5,180 nt of DNA, taken from assembly GCA_937928335.1 (NCBI GenBank), contig CALFWN010000192.1:1-5180 (forward strand), given 5' to 3'. Both the position numbers and the translations under genes were made by a program. Positions 1 to 5,180 of this stretch are shown piece after piece (the first letter of the stretch is position 1; each line of letters starts with the position of its first letter). The notes beneath the pieces are model-generated. The model was not told where the DNA came from. It saw only the letters and a list, made by a program, of their open reading frames with translations, and did not search any database. The stretch comes from an uncultured Litoreibacter sp. Lineage in GTDB: Bacteria > Pseudomonadota > Alphaproteobacteria > Rhodobacterales > Rhodobacteraceae.

Positions 1-32
1 TTCAAGATTTCTATCCCGGAGGCACCCTTAGG

Positions 33-926
33 ATGGGGCATGTCAGCAGGCAAATCACCTATGCGCATTCCGCGCAAACCAAGGCCGGGCGCGCGGTTAT
101 ACGCATGTTGGAAAATGCCACCGGGCGTATCGGGTTGATCCGGCGCGCGCAGGGCTATGAGCAGGAAGTGGCGGTTGGCGCAAATTTCTGGAGCGTCATG
201 GCGGAGCGTTACGGGCTGAGCCTCGATATCGCAGGCGGCAGCCTTGAGAATATCCCCCGAACAGGCCCGCTTCTGGTCGTCGCCAACCATCCTTATGGCA
301 TTCTGGACGGGTTGATGATGGGTCATATCCTGAGCCAGACGCGGGGCGATTTTCGTATTCTGGCCAATGATGTCTTTGACCGCGCGGAAGAGCTGCGGCG
401 GGTGATCCTTCCGATCTCTTTTGACGAGACGCGGGAGGCCGTGGCGTTGAACCTGCACACCCGCAAGACCGCGTTGGAATATATGCGCGCGGGCGGCGCG
501 ATTGGTGTTTTCCCGGGCGGGACAGTGTCAACGGCGGCCAGACCGTTCGGCGCGGCGTTTGATCCGGCATGGCGCAACTTCACCGCGCGGCTGGTTGCGA
601 AATCTGACGCGCAGGTGGTGCCGATCTATTTTGATGGTCGCAACTCGCGCCTGTTTCAGCTGGCCAGCCACGCGCATCCGACGCTTCGGCTTGCGCTGCT
701 GATCAACGAGTTCAAGCGCCACACGGATAAACCTGTCCGCGTTGTCATCGGAGAGCCCATCGCGCGGGACGTATTGGACAAATACCGCCATAGCCCCAAA
801 GCAATGATGGATTTTCTGCGGCAGGCGACGTATGAGCTATCCTCAACCGAAGGGGGTGTTGCGCCCTTTGGATATGAGTTCGAGGACAAGCACAAAAGGG
901 CGGCACATGGCGGTCGGCATCTTTGA
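33..926 (+). CDS. Lysophospholipid acyltransferase family protein (PlsC-like / hemolysin-like)
   Basis: A 297-residue protein of the glycerophospholipid acyltransferase superfamily, expected to move an acyl chain from acyl-ACP or acyl-CoA onto a lipid acceptor at the inner membrane face. The catalytic block is NHPYGILDG at residues 85-93. Here His86 and Asp92 are five residues apart (HX5D) rather than the usual HX4D, a spacing I associate with the hemolysin-like/ornithine-lipid branch. The second block, FPGGTVST (160-167), replaces the usual FPEGTR. A third conserved stretch, [12 protein letters not shown] (197-208), also fits that branch. No clear transmembrane helix or signal peptide is visible. 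The start at 33 is supported by CCGGAGG at 16-22, ten bases upstream. The 3' end overlaps murI by 20 nt, so the two are probably co-transcribed. The true acceptor lipid (lysophosphatidate, lyso-ornithine lipid or other) cannot be read from the sequence. Confidence 0.85.
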   Translation: MGHVSRQITYAHSAQTKAGRAVIRMLENATGRIGLIRRAQGYEQEVAVGANFWSVMAERYGLSLDIAGGSLENIPRTGPLLVVANHPYGILDGLMMGHILSQTRGDFRILANDVFDRAEELRRVILPISFDETREAVALNLHTRKTALEYMRAGGAIGVFPGGTVSTAARPFGAAFDPAWRNFTARLVAKSDAQVVPIYFDGRNSRLFQLASHAHPTLRLALLINEFKRHTDKPVRVVIGEPIARDVLDKYRHSPKAMMDFLRQATYELSSTEGGVAPFGYEFEDKHKRAAHGGRHL

Positions 927-1719
927 CAGCGGATTGGGCGGATTGACGGTCTATGACCAGATCGCGGCGGATATGCCCGATCTGCCCGTGTGCTATTTCG
1001 CCGACAGTGCCCACACGCCTTATGGCACGCGCACCCCAGACGACATTTACGCGCTGACCTGCAAGGCCACGCAAGCGATGTTTGATCAGGGCTGCAATCT
1101 GGTGATTCTGGCCTGCAACACGGCCTCGGCGGCGGCGCTGCGCCGGATGCAGGAAAACTGGGTGCCCAGAGATAAGCGCGTGCTGGGGGTATTTGTTCCG
1201 ATGATCGAAGCCCTGACAGAGCGCAATTGGGGCGACAACTCCCCACCGCGCGAGGTGGGCGTGAAACATGTGGCGCTTTTTGCCACGCCCGCGACCGTAT
1301 CAAGCCGCGCCTTTCAACGGGAATTAGCGTTTCGTGCCATAGGGGTAGACGTTGAAGCTCAACCATGTGGCGGGCTGGTTGACGCCCTGGAGGATGGCGA
1401 CGAGATGCTGGCGGAGGCCTTGGTCAGATCTCATGTCGACGCCCTGAAACGCCGGATGCCGCACCCGCAGGCGGCGATTTTGGGCTGCACGCATTACCCG
1501 TTGATGCAGCAGGCGTTTCAGGAGGCGCTGGGGCCGGAGGTGACCGTTTACAGTCAGGCGAGCCTGGTCTCTGATAGTCTGGCGGATTATCTCAGGCGGC
1601 ATCCCGACATGCTGGGAGATGGCACAAAAACCAGATTTCTGACCACCGGCGACCCGGGCACCGTGTCCGACCGGGCCACGCAATTTCTGCGACGAAAGAC
1701 CGTCTTCGAGGCGGCCTGA
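907..1719 (+). CDS. murI: Glutamate racemase
   Basis: Cofactor-independent racemase converting L-glutamate to D-glutamate in the cytoplasm for peptidoglycan precursor synthesis (the MurD substrate). The protein is 270 residues, normal for the family. It carries the expected motifs: [10 protein letters not shown] (residues 5-14) with Asp7 and Ser8, PYG (38-40), LACNTAS (68-74) with catalytic Cys70, and GCTHYP (193-198) with the second catalytic Cys194. The frame is open upstream to an ATG at 832, but I chose 907 because family members begin about four residues before the IFDSG motif and because AAAAGGG at 894-900 lies six bases before this ATG. The gene starts inside the 3' end of the acyltransferase gene (20-nt overlap in another frame), which suggests translational coupling. 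Residues 107-116 ([10 protein letters not shown]) form a short insert before the second domain. Nothing indicates loss of function. Confidence 0.96.
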   Translation: MAVGIFDSGLGGLTVYDQIAADMPDLPVCYFADSAHTPYGTRTPDDIYALTCKATQAMFDQGCNLVILACNTASAAALRRMQENWVPRDKRVLGVFVPMIEALTERNWGDNSPPREVGVKHVALFATPATVSSRAFQRELAFRAIGVDVEAQPCGGLVDALEDGDEMLAEALVRSHVDALKRRMPHPQAAILGCTHYPLMQQAFQEALGPEVTVYSQASLVSDSLADYLRRHPDMLGDGTKTRFLTTGDPGTVSDRATQFLRRKTVFEAA

Positions 1720-1777
1720 TGGACGCCCGCCAGTCTTTCTTCTAAACCAACATCACATTTCTATCACGGAGTCTGTC

Positions 1778-2806
1778 ATGACCCATAATATCGCCATCCT
1801 TGGCGCGTCCGGCTACACGGGCGCAGAGCTGATCCGGCTGATTGCCACCCATCCCGATATGTCCATTGCGGCCCTGTCTGCCGACCGCAAAGCGGGTATG
1901 GAGATGGCCGATGTGTTCCCGCATCTGCGCCATCTTACGCTGCCCAGCTTGGTGAAAATTGATGAGATTGACTTTGCGAAGATCGACCTGTGTTTTTGCG
2001 CCTTGCCGCATAAGACTTCGCAGGATGTGATCTCGAAACTGCCGAAAACGCTCAAGATTGTGGACCTGTCCGCCGATTTCCGGCTTCGGAATGCGGCGGA
2101 TTATGAGACGTGGTATGGCAACCCGCACACCGCTTTGGAGCAGCAGGCGGAGGCGGTCTATGGCCTGACCGAGTTCTACCGCGACCAGATCAGAACCGCG
2201 CGGCTGGTGGCGGGGACCGGGTGTAATGCGGCGACGGGGCAATATGCGTTGCGCCCCTTGATCGAGAAAGGCCTGATTGATCTTGATGAGATCATCATCG
2301 ACCTGAAAACCGGTGTGTCCGGGGCGGGGCGGTCCTTGAAGGAAAACCTGCTCCACGCTGAATTGAGCGAGGGCGCACACCCTTACGGGATCGGCGGCAC
2401 GCACCGGCATCTGGCGGAGTTTGACCAGGAATTCAGCGCGATTGCCGGGCGTCCCGTCAAAGTGCAGTTTACCCCGCATTTGCTGCCTGCCAACCGGGGC
2501 ATTGTTGCCACGATCTATGTCAGAGGGCAGGCGCAGGCCATTCATGATGCCTTTACCGCCGCCTATGCGCAGGAGCCATTTATCGAGCTGTTGCCTTTGG
2601 GGCAGGCGCCCTCCACCCGCCATATCAGGGGGTCGAATTTCGTGCATCTGGGGGTGACCGGCGACCGGATTGAGGGGCGCTCGATCATTGTCTGTGCGCT
2701 GGACAACCTCACGAAGGGGTCATCGGGGCAAGCGTTGCAAAATGCGAACTTGATGCTAGGTTTGGACGAGGCTGCCGGGCTTATGCTGGCACCCGTATTT
2801 CCGTAA
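1778..2806 (+). CDS. argC: N-acetyl-gamma-glutamyl-phosphate reductase
   Basis: NADPH-dependent reduction of N-acetyl-glutamyl-phosphate to the semialdehyde, the third step of arginine biosynthesis, in the cytoplasm. The protein has 342 residues, typical of the longer ArgC type. The N-terminal nucleotide-binding fold shows [13 protein letters not shown] (residues 9-21). The LSADFRL motif is at 97-103. The catalytic cysteine is Cys149 in GTGCNAATG, and the active-site His is most likely His211 in [10 protein letters not shown]. The C-terminal [20 protein letters not shown] segment is the classic ArgC ending. The active-site segment lacks the PGC(Y/F)PT form of the enterobacterial enzyme, but from memory this variant is normal in Rhodobacterales. 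The ATG at 1778 is preceded by CGGAG at 1767-1771 with a six-base spacer. It lies 58 nt after murI, with no terminator visible between them. Confidence 0.97.
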   Translation: MTHNIAILGASGYTGAELIRLIATHPDMSIAALSADRKAGMEMADVFPHLRHLTLPSLVKIDEIDFAKIDLCFCALPHKTSQDVISKLPKTLKIVDLSADFRLRNAADYETWYGNPHTALEQQAEAVYGLTEFYRDQIRTARLVAGTGCNAATGQYALRPLIEKGLIDLDEIIIDLKTGVSGAGRSLKENLLHAELSEGAHPYGIGGTHRHLAEFDQEFSAIAGRPVKVQFTPHLLPANRGIVATIYVRGQAQAIHDAFTAAYAQEPFIELLPLGQAPSTRHIRGSNFVHLGVTGDRIEGRSIIVCALDNLTKGSSGQALQNANLMLGLDEAAGLMLAPVFP

Positions 2807-2810
2807 GGAG
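2805..2810 (+). promoter_or_regulatory. Shine-Dalgarno of ccmE overlapping the argC stop codon
   Basis: AAGGAG shares its two A bases with the TAA stop of argC and lies five bases before the ccmE ATG at 2816. Ribosomes terminating on argC therefore sit on the ccmE initiation site, which fits translational coupling of the two genes. Confidence 0.75.
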
Positions 2811-2815
2811 TTCCG

Positions 2816-3265
2816 ATGCGCGGGCTCAAGAAAAAGAGACGTATTCAGATCATCGCCGTGGCCTCGGTGGCATTGCTCGTGGCCACGGGGCTTATCGGAT
2901 ATGCGCTGCGTGACGGGATCAATTATTTCTACTCACCAACACAGGTGGCCGAGAACCCGCCCGATGCGGCGGAAACATTTCGTATTGGCGGTCTCGTCAT
3001 GGAAGACAGCATTGTCACGGGCGAAGGGTTTGCCTTCTCCTTTACGGTCACTGACGGCAATGCAGAGATCCCCGTGGCCTATATTGGCGACGAGCCACGG
3101 CCTGACCTGTTCGAGGAAGGGCAAGGCACCGTGGCAACCGGAAACTACGTGAATAACGTCTTCCAAGCCCATACGATATTTGCAAAACATGACGAGACCT
3201 ACATGCCGGTCGAGGTCATTGACGCGCTGAAGGCGCAAGGCGTCTACCAAGATCCCGACGCCTGA
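2816..3265 (+). CDS. ccmE: Cytochrome c maturation haem chaperone CcmE
   Basis: CcmE receives haem from CcmABCD, holds it covalently on a histidine in the periplasm and hands it to the CcmF/CcmH haem lyase for attachment to apocytochrome c. The 149-residue protein has a basic cytoplasmic N-terminus (KKKRR, residues 5-9), one membrane anchor at about 10-31, and a periplasmic beta-barrel domain from about 52. That domain includes PDLFEEGQGTVATG (96-109). The haem-binding motif HDETY (125-129) contains the attachment residue His125 and the ligand Tyr129, followed by MP, as in HDExYMP of the family. The start follows argC by nine bases, and its Shine-Dalgarno AAGGAG overlaps the argC stop codon, so the pair is probably coupled. 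In many alphaproteobacteria ccmE is followed by ccmF and ccmH (cycJKL order); here a lysis pair follows instead. Confidence 0.97.
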   Translation: MRGLKKKRRIQIIAVASVALLVATGLIGYALRDGINYFYSPTQVAENPPDAAETFRIGGLVMEDSIVTGEGFAFSFTVTDGNAEIPVAYIGDEPRPDLFEEGQGTVATGNYVNNVFQAHTIFAKHDETYMPVEVIDALKAQGVYQDPDA

Positions 3266-3316
3266 GGCTACGGCCTGCGAACGGTCAGGTTTCGATCCGT
3301 TAACCAAAGCCATGCA

Positions 3317-3345
3317 GTTTCTCCGCCGAACCAGCGCGGAGAGAC
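3317..3345 (+). promoter_or_regulatory. Hairpin sequestering the muramidase ribosome binding site
   Basis: GTTTCTCCGC (3317-3326) can pair with GCGGAGAGAC (3336-3345) around the nine-base loop CGAACCAGC. This gives a ten-base-pair stem with a single T-G (U-G in RNA) wobble; the inner seven pairs, TCTCCGC/GCGGAGA, are perfect. The 3' arm contains the Shine-Dalgarno GGAGAG (3338-3343) of the gene starting at 3349, and the stem ends three bases before its ATG. No T-run follows, so this is not an intrinsic terminator. The pairing is seen directly; a role in limiting translation is inference. Confidence 0.6.
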
Positions 3346-3348
3346 GCC

Positions 3349-3960
3349 ATGCAGACCATCCACGAGATCACCGACGAGATATTGCGCGCCGAGGGCGGCT
3401 ATGTGAACGATCCCGACGATCCCGGCGGGGCCACAAATCATGGTGTCACCATCCATACGATGCGCCGGCTGGGGCTTGATCTGGATGGCGATGGCCGGGT
3501 GACGGCGCGCGATGTCAAGAAGCTGACCCGCAAGAAAGCCGGTGAGATCTTTCAGGAGCATTATTTCCGCGGCCCCCGGATCGATGCCTTGCCGGAACCG
3601 CTGCAGGCCAGCGTGTATGACATGTATGTGAACTCTGGCTCGAATGCAGTGAAAATTCTGCAGGGGCTCTTGCGCAATATGGGGTTCGACATCGCGCGGG
3701 ATGGCGTGATCGGCCCGCAAACAATCCGGGTGAGCTTTGCCGCCTACGCCGAGGCGGAGGCCTTCATTGTCGATGCCTACGGGATCGCCCGGCGCAATTA
3801 CTACTACGCCATTGCCGACCGGCGCAAAGCGTCTCGAAAATATGCGCGCAGGCGGGATGGCGGAAAGGGCGGCTGGATCACGCGGGCCGAGGCTTTCATG
3901 GACCCGCATTATCATCTGTCAGACAGCGAACATCGGAAGAGGACTGCGAAATGGGGATAA
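3349..3960 (+). CDS. Holin-associated N-acetylmuramidase (GH108-type endolysin)
   Basis: A 203-residue peptidoglycan hydrolase expected to cleave the MurNAc-GlcNAc bond and lyse the cell once the holin lets it through the inner membrane. The GH108 domain (about residues 6-95) opens with the signature AEGGYVNDPDDPGGATNHGVT, in which Glu15 is the probable catalytic acid. VYDMYVNSG (89-97) is the second conserved block. A PG_binding_3-like C-terminal domain follows, with DGVIGPQT at 118-125, and then a strongly basic stretch (about 157-173). There is no signal peptide, as expected for a holin-dependent enzyme. Residues 44-55 (DLDGDGRVTARD) match an EF-hand/dockerin calcium loop inserted in the GH108 domain. 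The start at 3349 is set by GGAGAG five bases upstream, which lies in a hairpin. The closest functional parallel I know is the Rhodobacter capsulatus GTA-release endolysin rcc00555; orthology is not tested here. Confidence 0.9.
   Translation: MQTIHEITDEILRAEGGYVNDPDDPGGATNHGVTIHTMRRLGLDLDGDGRVTARDVKKLTRKKAGEIFQEHYFRGPRIDALPEPLQASVYDMYVNSGSNAVKILQGLLRNMGFDIARDGVIGPQTIRVSFAAYAEAEAFIVDAYGIARRNYYYAIADRRKASRKYARRRDGGKGGWITRAEAFMDPHYHLSDSEHRKRTAKWG
3935..3943 (+). promoter_or_regulatory. Shine-Dalgarno of the holin gene inside the muramidase gene
   Basis: The purine-rich run GGAAGAGGA lies seven bases before the holin ATG and within the last codons of the muramidase. Unlike the muramidase site it is not in an evident hairpin. 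Holin translation could therefore be independent of, or coupled to, muramidase translation. Confidence 0.65.
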
Positions 3961-4439
3961 TCGGAAAAATCCTGGGCGGCGGCGCGCGGGATCTGACCCG
4001 CGCTGTGGGGGATGTGGCAGACGGGTTCCGCCCCAATGCCACCCGCCGAATGCAATTGGGACATGACGCCTATATCGCGGCGCTTGGGCAGCATGGCACG
4101 GAGTTTGAGCATGGCCGTTCGGGTTGGTTTGACAATGCGATGAACGGGTTCAACCGGCTTCCGCGTCCGATGCTGGCGCTGGGCACGATTGGCCTGTTTG
4201 TTTATGCGATGACCGATCCTGCGGGCTTTGCCCCCCGTATGGAAGGTCTGGCTCTGGTGCCCGATCCGCTCTGGTGGTTGCTCGGCGCGATTGTCAGCTT
4301 TTATTTCGGCGCAAGAGAGTTGCATTATGCCCGGCACCGCAAGCCGCCGATATCAGCCAAAAGACGGGCAACAGAGCGCGCAGAGGCGACGGTGACAAAT
4401 GCGGCGCTGAGCGCTTGGCGGGCCTCGCGGGGTGGTTAA
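3951..4439 (+). CDS. Holin family protein (Holin_3TMs-like)
   Basis: A small inner-membrane protein expected to form the lesion through which the upstream muramidase reaches the cell wall. Of 162 residues, two segments are clearly hydrophobic: about 73-88 (MLALGTIGLFVYAMTD) and about 104-122 (PDPLWWLLGAIVSFYFGAR). The first roughly 70 residues include the amphipathic start MGIIGKILGGGARD, and the C-terminal tail (from about 123) is rich in Arg/Lys. The LNRLPRPMLALGT-like run and the PLWWLLGAIVSFYFGARE run are what I recall from alphaproteobacterial Holin_3TMs proteins. The gene overlaps the muramidase stop by ten bases and has its own Shine-Dalgarno, GGAAGAGGA at 3935-3943, so the two form a coupled lysis unit. 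The family name implies three helices, but only two are obvious here. The parallel in the R. capsulatus GTA system is rcc00556. Confidence 0.85.
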   Translation: MGIIGKILGGGARDLTRAVGDVADGFRPNATRRMQLGHDAYIAALGQHGTEFEHGRSGWFDNAMNGFNRLPRPMLALGTIGLFVYAMTDPAGFAPRMEGLALVPDPLWWLLGAIVSFYFGARELHYARHRKPPISAKRRATERAEATVTNAALSAWRASRGG

Positions 4440-4523
4440 TTTCGACGCGTGACGGCAGGTTTCCCTTTTCTAAACCAAGCGGTTCGTTATCGTTGAGCCA
4501 AACCAACGGATAAGGGCCAAGCC
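4440..4523 (+). promoter_or_regulatory. Intergenic region upstream of the PaaG-like gene with repeated AAACCAA boxes
   Basis: This 84-base gap is the longest in the window. It contains two copies of AAACCAA (4472-4478 and 4500-4506) with starts 28 bases apart. The first belongs to an 11-base word, TTCTAAACCAA (4468-4478), that also occurs just before argC at 1740-1750. A small AACC/GGTT inverted repeat lies at 4473-4484. ATAAGGG ending at 4516 is the Shine-Dalgarno for the ATG at 4524. I could not assign a convincing -35/-10 pair, so calling this a promoter region is a guess based on spacing and repeats. Confidence 0.3.
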
Positions 4524-5180
4524 ATGCAATATGACACGATCCGCTATTCGGTGCGCAACAACATTGCTGTGGTCGAATTCTCGCGGCCGGATGTGATGAA
4601 TGCGCTCAACACGCAGATGCGGGCAGAGCTGCTGCACGCCACCAAACAGGCCGAAGAAGAGGCCCGTGTGCTTGTGATGACTGGCAAGGGCCAGGCGTTT
4701 TGTTCGGGTCAGGATCTGGGGGATCGGGCCACGGTGGCCAGCACGGATCTGGAACGCACCTTGCGCGATGAATATGTCCCCATGCTGATGGCGATTTACA
4801 ACTGCAAGATCCCGACGATTTCGGCTGTTAACGGCCCTGCGGCGGGGGCTGGGGCAAATCTGGCGCTGTCTGCTGACGTGGTGATTGCGACGGAAAGTGC
4901 GATGTTCTTGCAGGCCTTCACCCGGATCGGGCTGATCCCGGATGCAGGCGGGACGTATTTCCTGCCACGTCAGGTGGGCCTGCCCAAAGCGATGGGGGCC
5001 GCATTATTTGCGGAGCCGATCACTGCGCAACAGGCCTCTGATCAGGGGATGATCTGGGAGGCGGTGCCTGATGAGACGTTTGAGGAGGTCTGGAAAAGCC
5101 GCGCCACGCAGCTCGCCAATGGGCCGACGGCAGCCTATCAGCGGGTCAAGCAATCCTTGCGCCAAAGCTATGACAATACG
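4524..5180 (+). CDS. Enoyl-CoA hydratase/isomerase family protein, PaaG-like (3' end beyond window)
   Basis: A crotonase-fold acyl-CoA enzyme, cut by the window edge after 219 codons (full-length members have about 260). The CoA-binding and oxyanion-hole segments are AFCSGQDLGDR (58-68) and NGPAAGAGANLAL (103-115). The two glutamates that hydrate double bonds in classical enoyl-CoA hydratase are missing: the first position is Asn112 and the second falls in QAFTRIG (130-136). Asp140 in PDAGGT is kept, as in isomerases such as PaaG. The runs GQDLGDR, AGAGANLAL, and QAF..IGL.PDAGGT with LPR all resemble PaaG, the ring-epoxide isomerase (oxepin-CoA forming) of phenylacetyl-CoA degradation. No other paa gene is in view, so a general isomerase role remains possible. 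The start is supported by AAGGG at 4512-4516, seven bases upstream. Confidence 0.85.
   Translation, partial: MQYDTIRYSVRNNIAVVEFSRPDVMNALNTQMRAELLHATKQAEEEARVLVMTGKGQAFCSGQDLGDRATVASTDLERTLRDEYVPMLMAIYNCKIPTISAVNGPAAGAGANLALSADVVIATESAMFLQAFTRIGLIPDAGGTYFLPRQVGLPKAMGAALFAEPITAQQASDQGMIWEAVPDETFEEVWKSRATQLANGPTAAYQRVKQSLRQSYDNT

Noticed and set aside
832..906. A 25-codon N-terminal extension of murI starting at the ATG at 832
   Set aside because: It lies wholly inside the acyltransferase gene. The ATG at 907 has a good Shine-Dalgarno and gives the usual MurI N-terminus just before IFDSG.
1719..1745. An eight-codon ATG frame (MDARQSFF) overlapping the murI stop and ahead of argC, considered as an arginine leader peptide
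   Set aside because: It has only one Arg codon, no attenuator-like stem follows, and there is no separate Shine-Dalgarno.
1742..2647. A 301-codon open frame on the minus strand opposite argC, and a 236-codon one at 656-1366 opposite the acyltransferase and murI
   Set aside because: Both lie antisense to genes with full family motifs, their translations are Arg/Pro/Gln-rich with no recognisable domain, and such long shadow frames are common in GC-rich DNA.
3266..3278. AGGC-TACG-GCCT just after ccmE, considered as a terminator
   Set aside because: The stem is only four base pairs and no T-run follows.
3299..3305. GTTAACC upstream of the muramidase, considered as a CtrA site because CtrA controls GTA lysis in Rhodobacter
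   Set aside because: Only one TTAA half-site is present; seven bases later there is CATG, not a second TTAA. A half-site alone is too weak to call.
3312..3351. An upstream ATG at 3312 inside a nine-base direct repeat GCCATGCAG (3309-3317 and 3346-3354), considered as an alternative start or leader ORF
   Set aside because: It is out of frame with the muramidase, has no Shine-Dalgarno, and would give an Arg/His-rich peptide of under 60 residues.
3349..4439. The lysis pair read as a prophage edge
   Set aside because: No integrase, attachment repeat, tail or capsid gene is seen on either side; the flanks are ordinary metabolic genes. A prophage origin in the past is possible but not shown.
4482..4497. 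GGTTCGTTATCGTTGA considered as an alphaproteobacterial LexA box (GTTC-N7-GTTC)
   Set aside because: The second half is TTGA at the required spacing, so the box is not complete.

Overview
The window looks like a stretch of chromosome from an alphaproteobacterium, most likely a member of the Rhodobacteraceae/Roseobacter group. Four things point that way: high GC with compact same-strand gene packing; an argC-ccmE pair; an ArgC with the GTGCNAATG form of the active-site segment; and a paired 'holin-associated N-acetylmuramidase' and holin of a type I know mainly from Rhodobacterales. This placement comes from recognising families, not from a database search.

All seven genes are on the + strand and fill nearly the whole window; no gap exceeds about 85 bases. 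In order they are: a PlsC-like/hemolysin-like acyltransferase (33-926); glutamate racemase murI (907-1719), overlapping it by 20 nt; argC (1778-2806), for arginine biosynthesis; ccmE (2816-3265), a cytochrome c maturation haem chaperone whose Shine-Dalgarno sequence overlaps the argC stop codon; a GH108-type peptidoglycan hydrolase (3349-3960); a two-helix holin (3951-4439), overlapping the hydrolase by 10 nt; and the 5' part of a PaaG-like crotonase-family isomerase/hydratase (4524 to past the window end). No tRNA, rRNA, CRISPR array, transposon or clear intrinsic terminator was seen.

The first four genes are housekeeping (membrane lipid, cell-wall D-glutamate, arginine, cytochrome c). The striking part is 3266-4439. 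It is a self-contained lysis cassette, muramidase plus holin, with no phage structural genes beside it, placed directly after ccmE where the haem-lyase genes ccmF and ccmH might be expected. In Rhodobacter capsulatus a similar unlinked endolysin/holin pair releases gene transfer agent (GTA) particles, so a GTA-release or programmed-lysis role is the leading inference here. Two details make the cassette worth closer study. The muramidase Shine-Dalgarno sequence is buried in a 10-bp RNA hairpin with 9-nt loop (3317-3345), suggesting translational gating. The muramidase itself also carries a near-perfect EF-hand/dockerin-type calcium loop (residues 44-55) within its catalytic domain.
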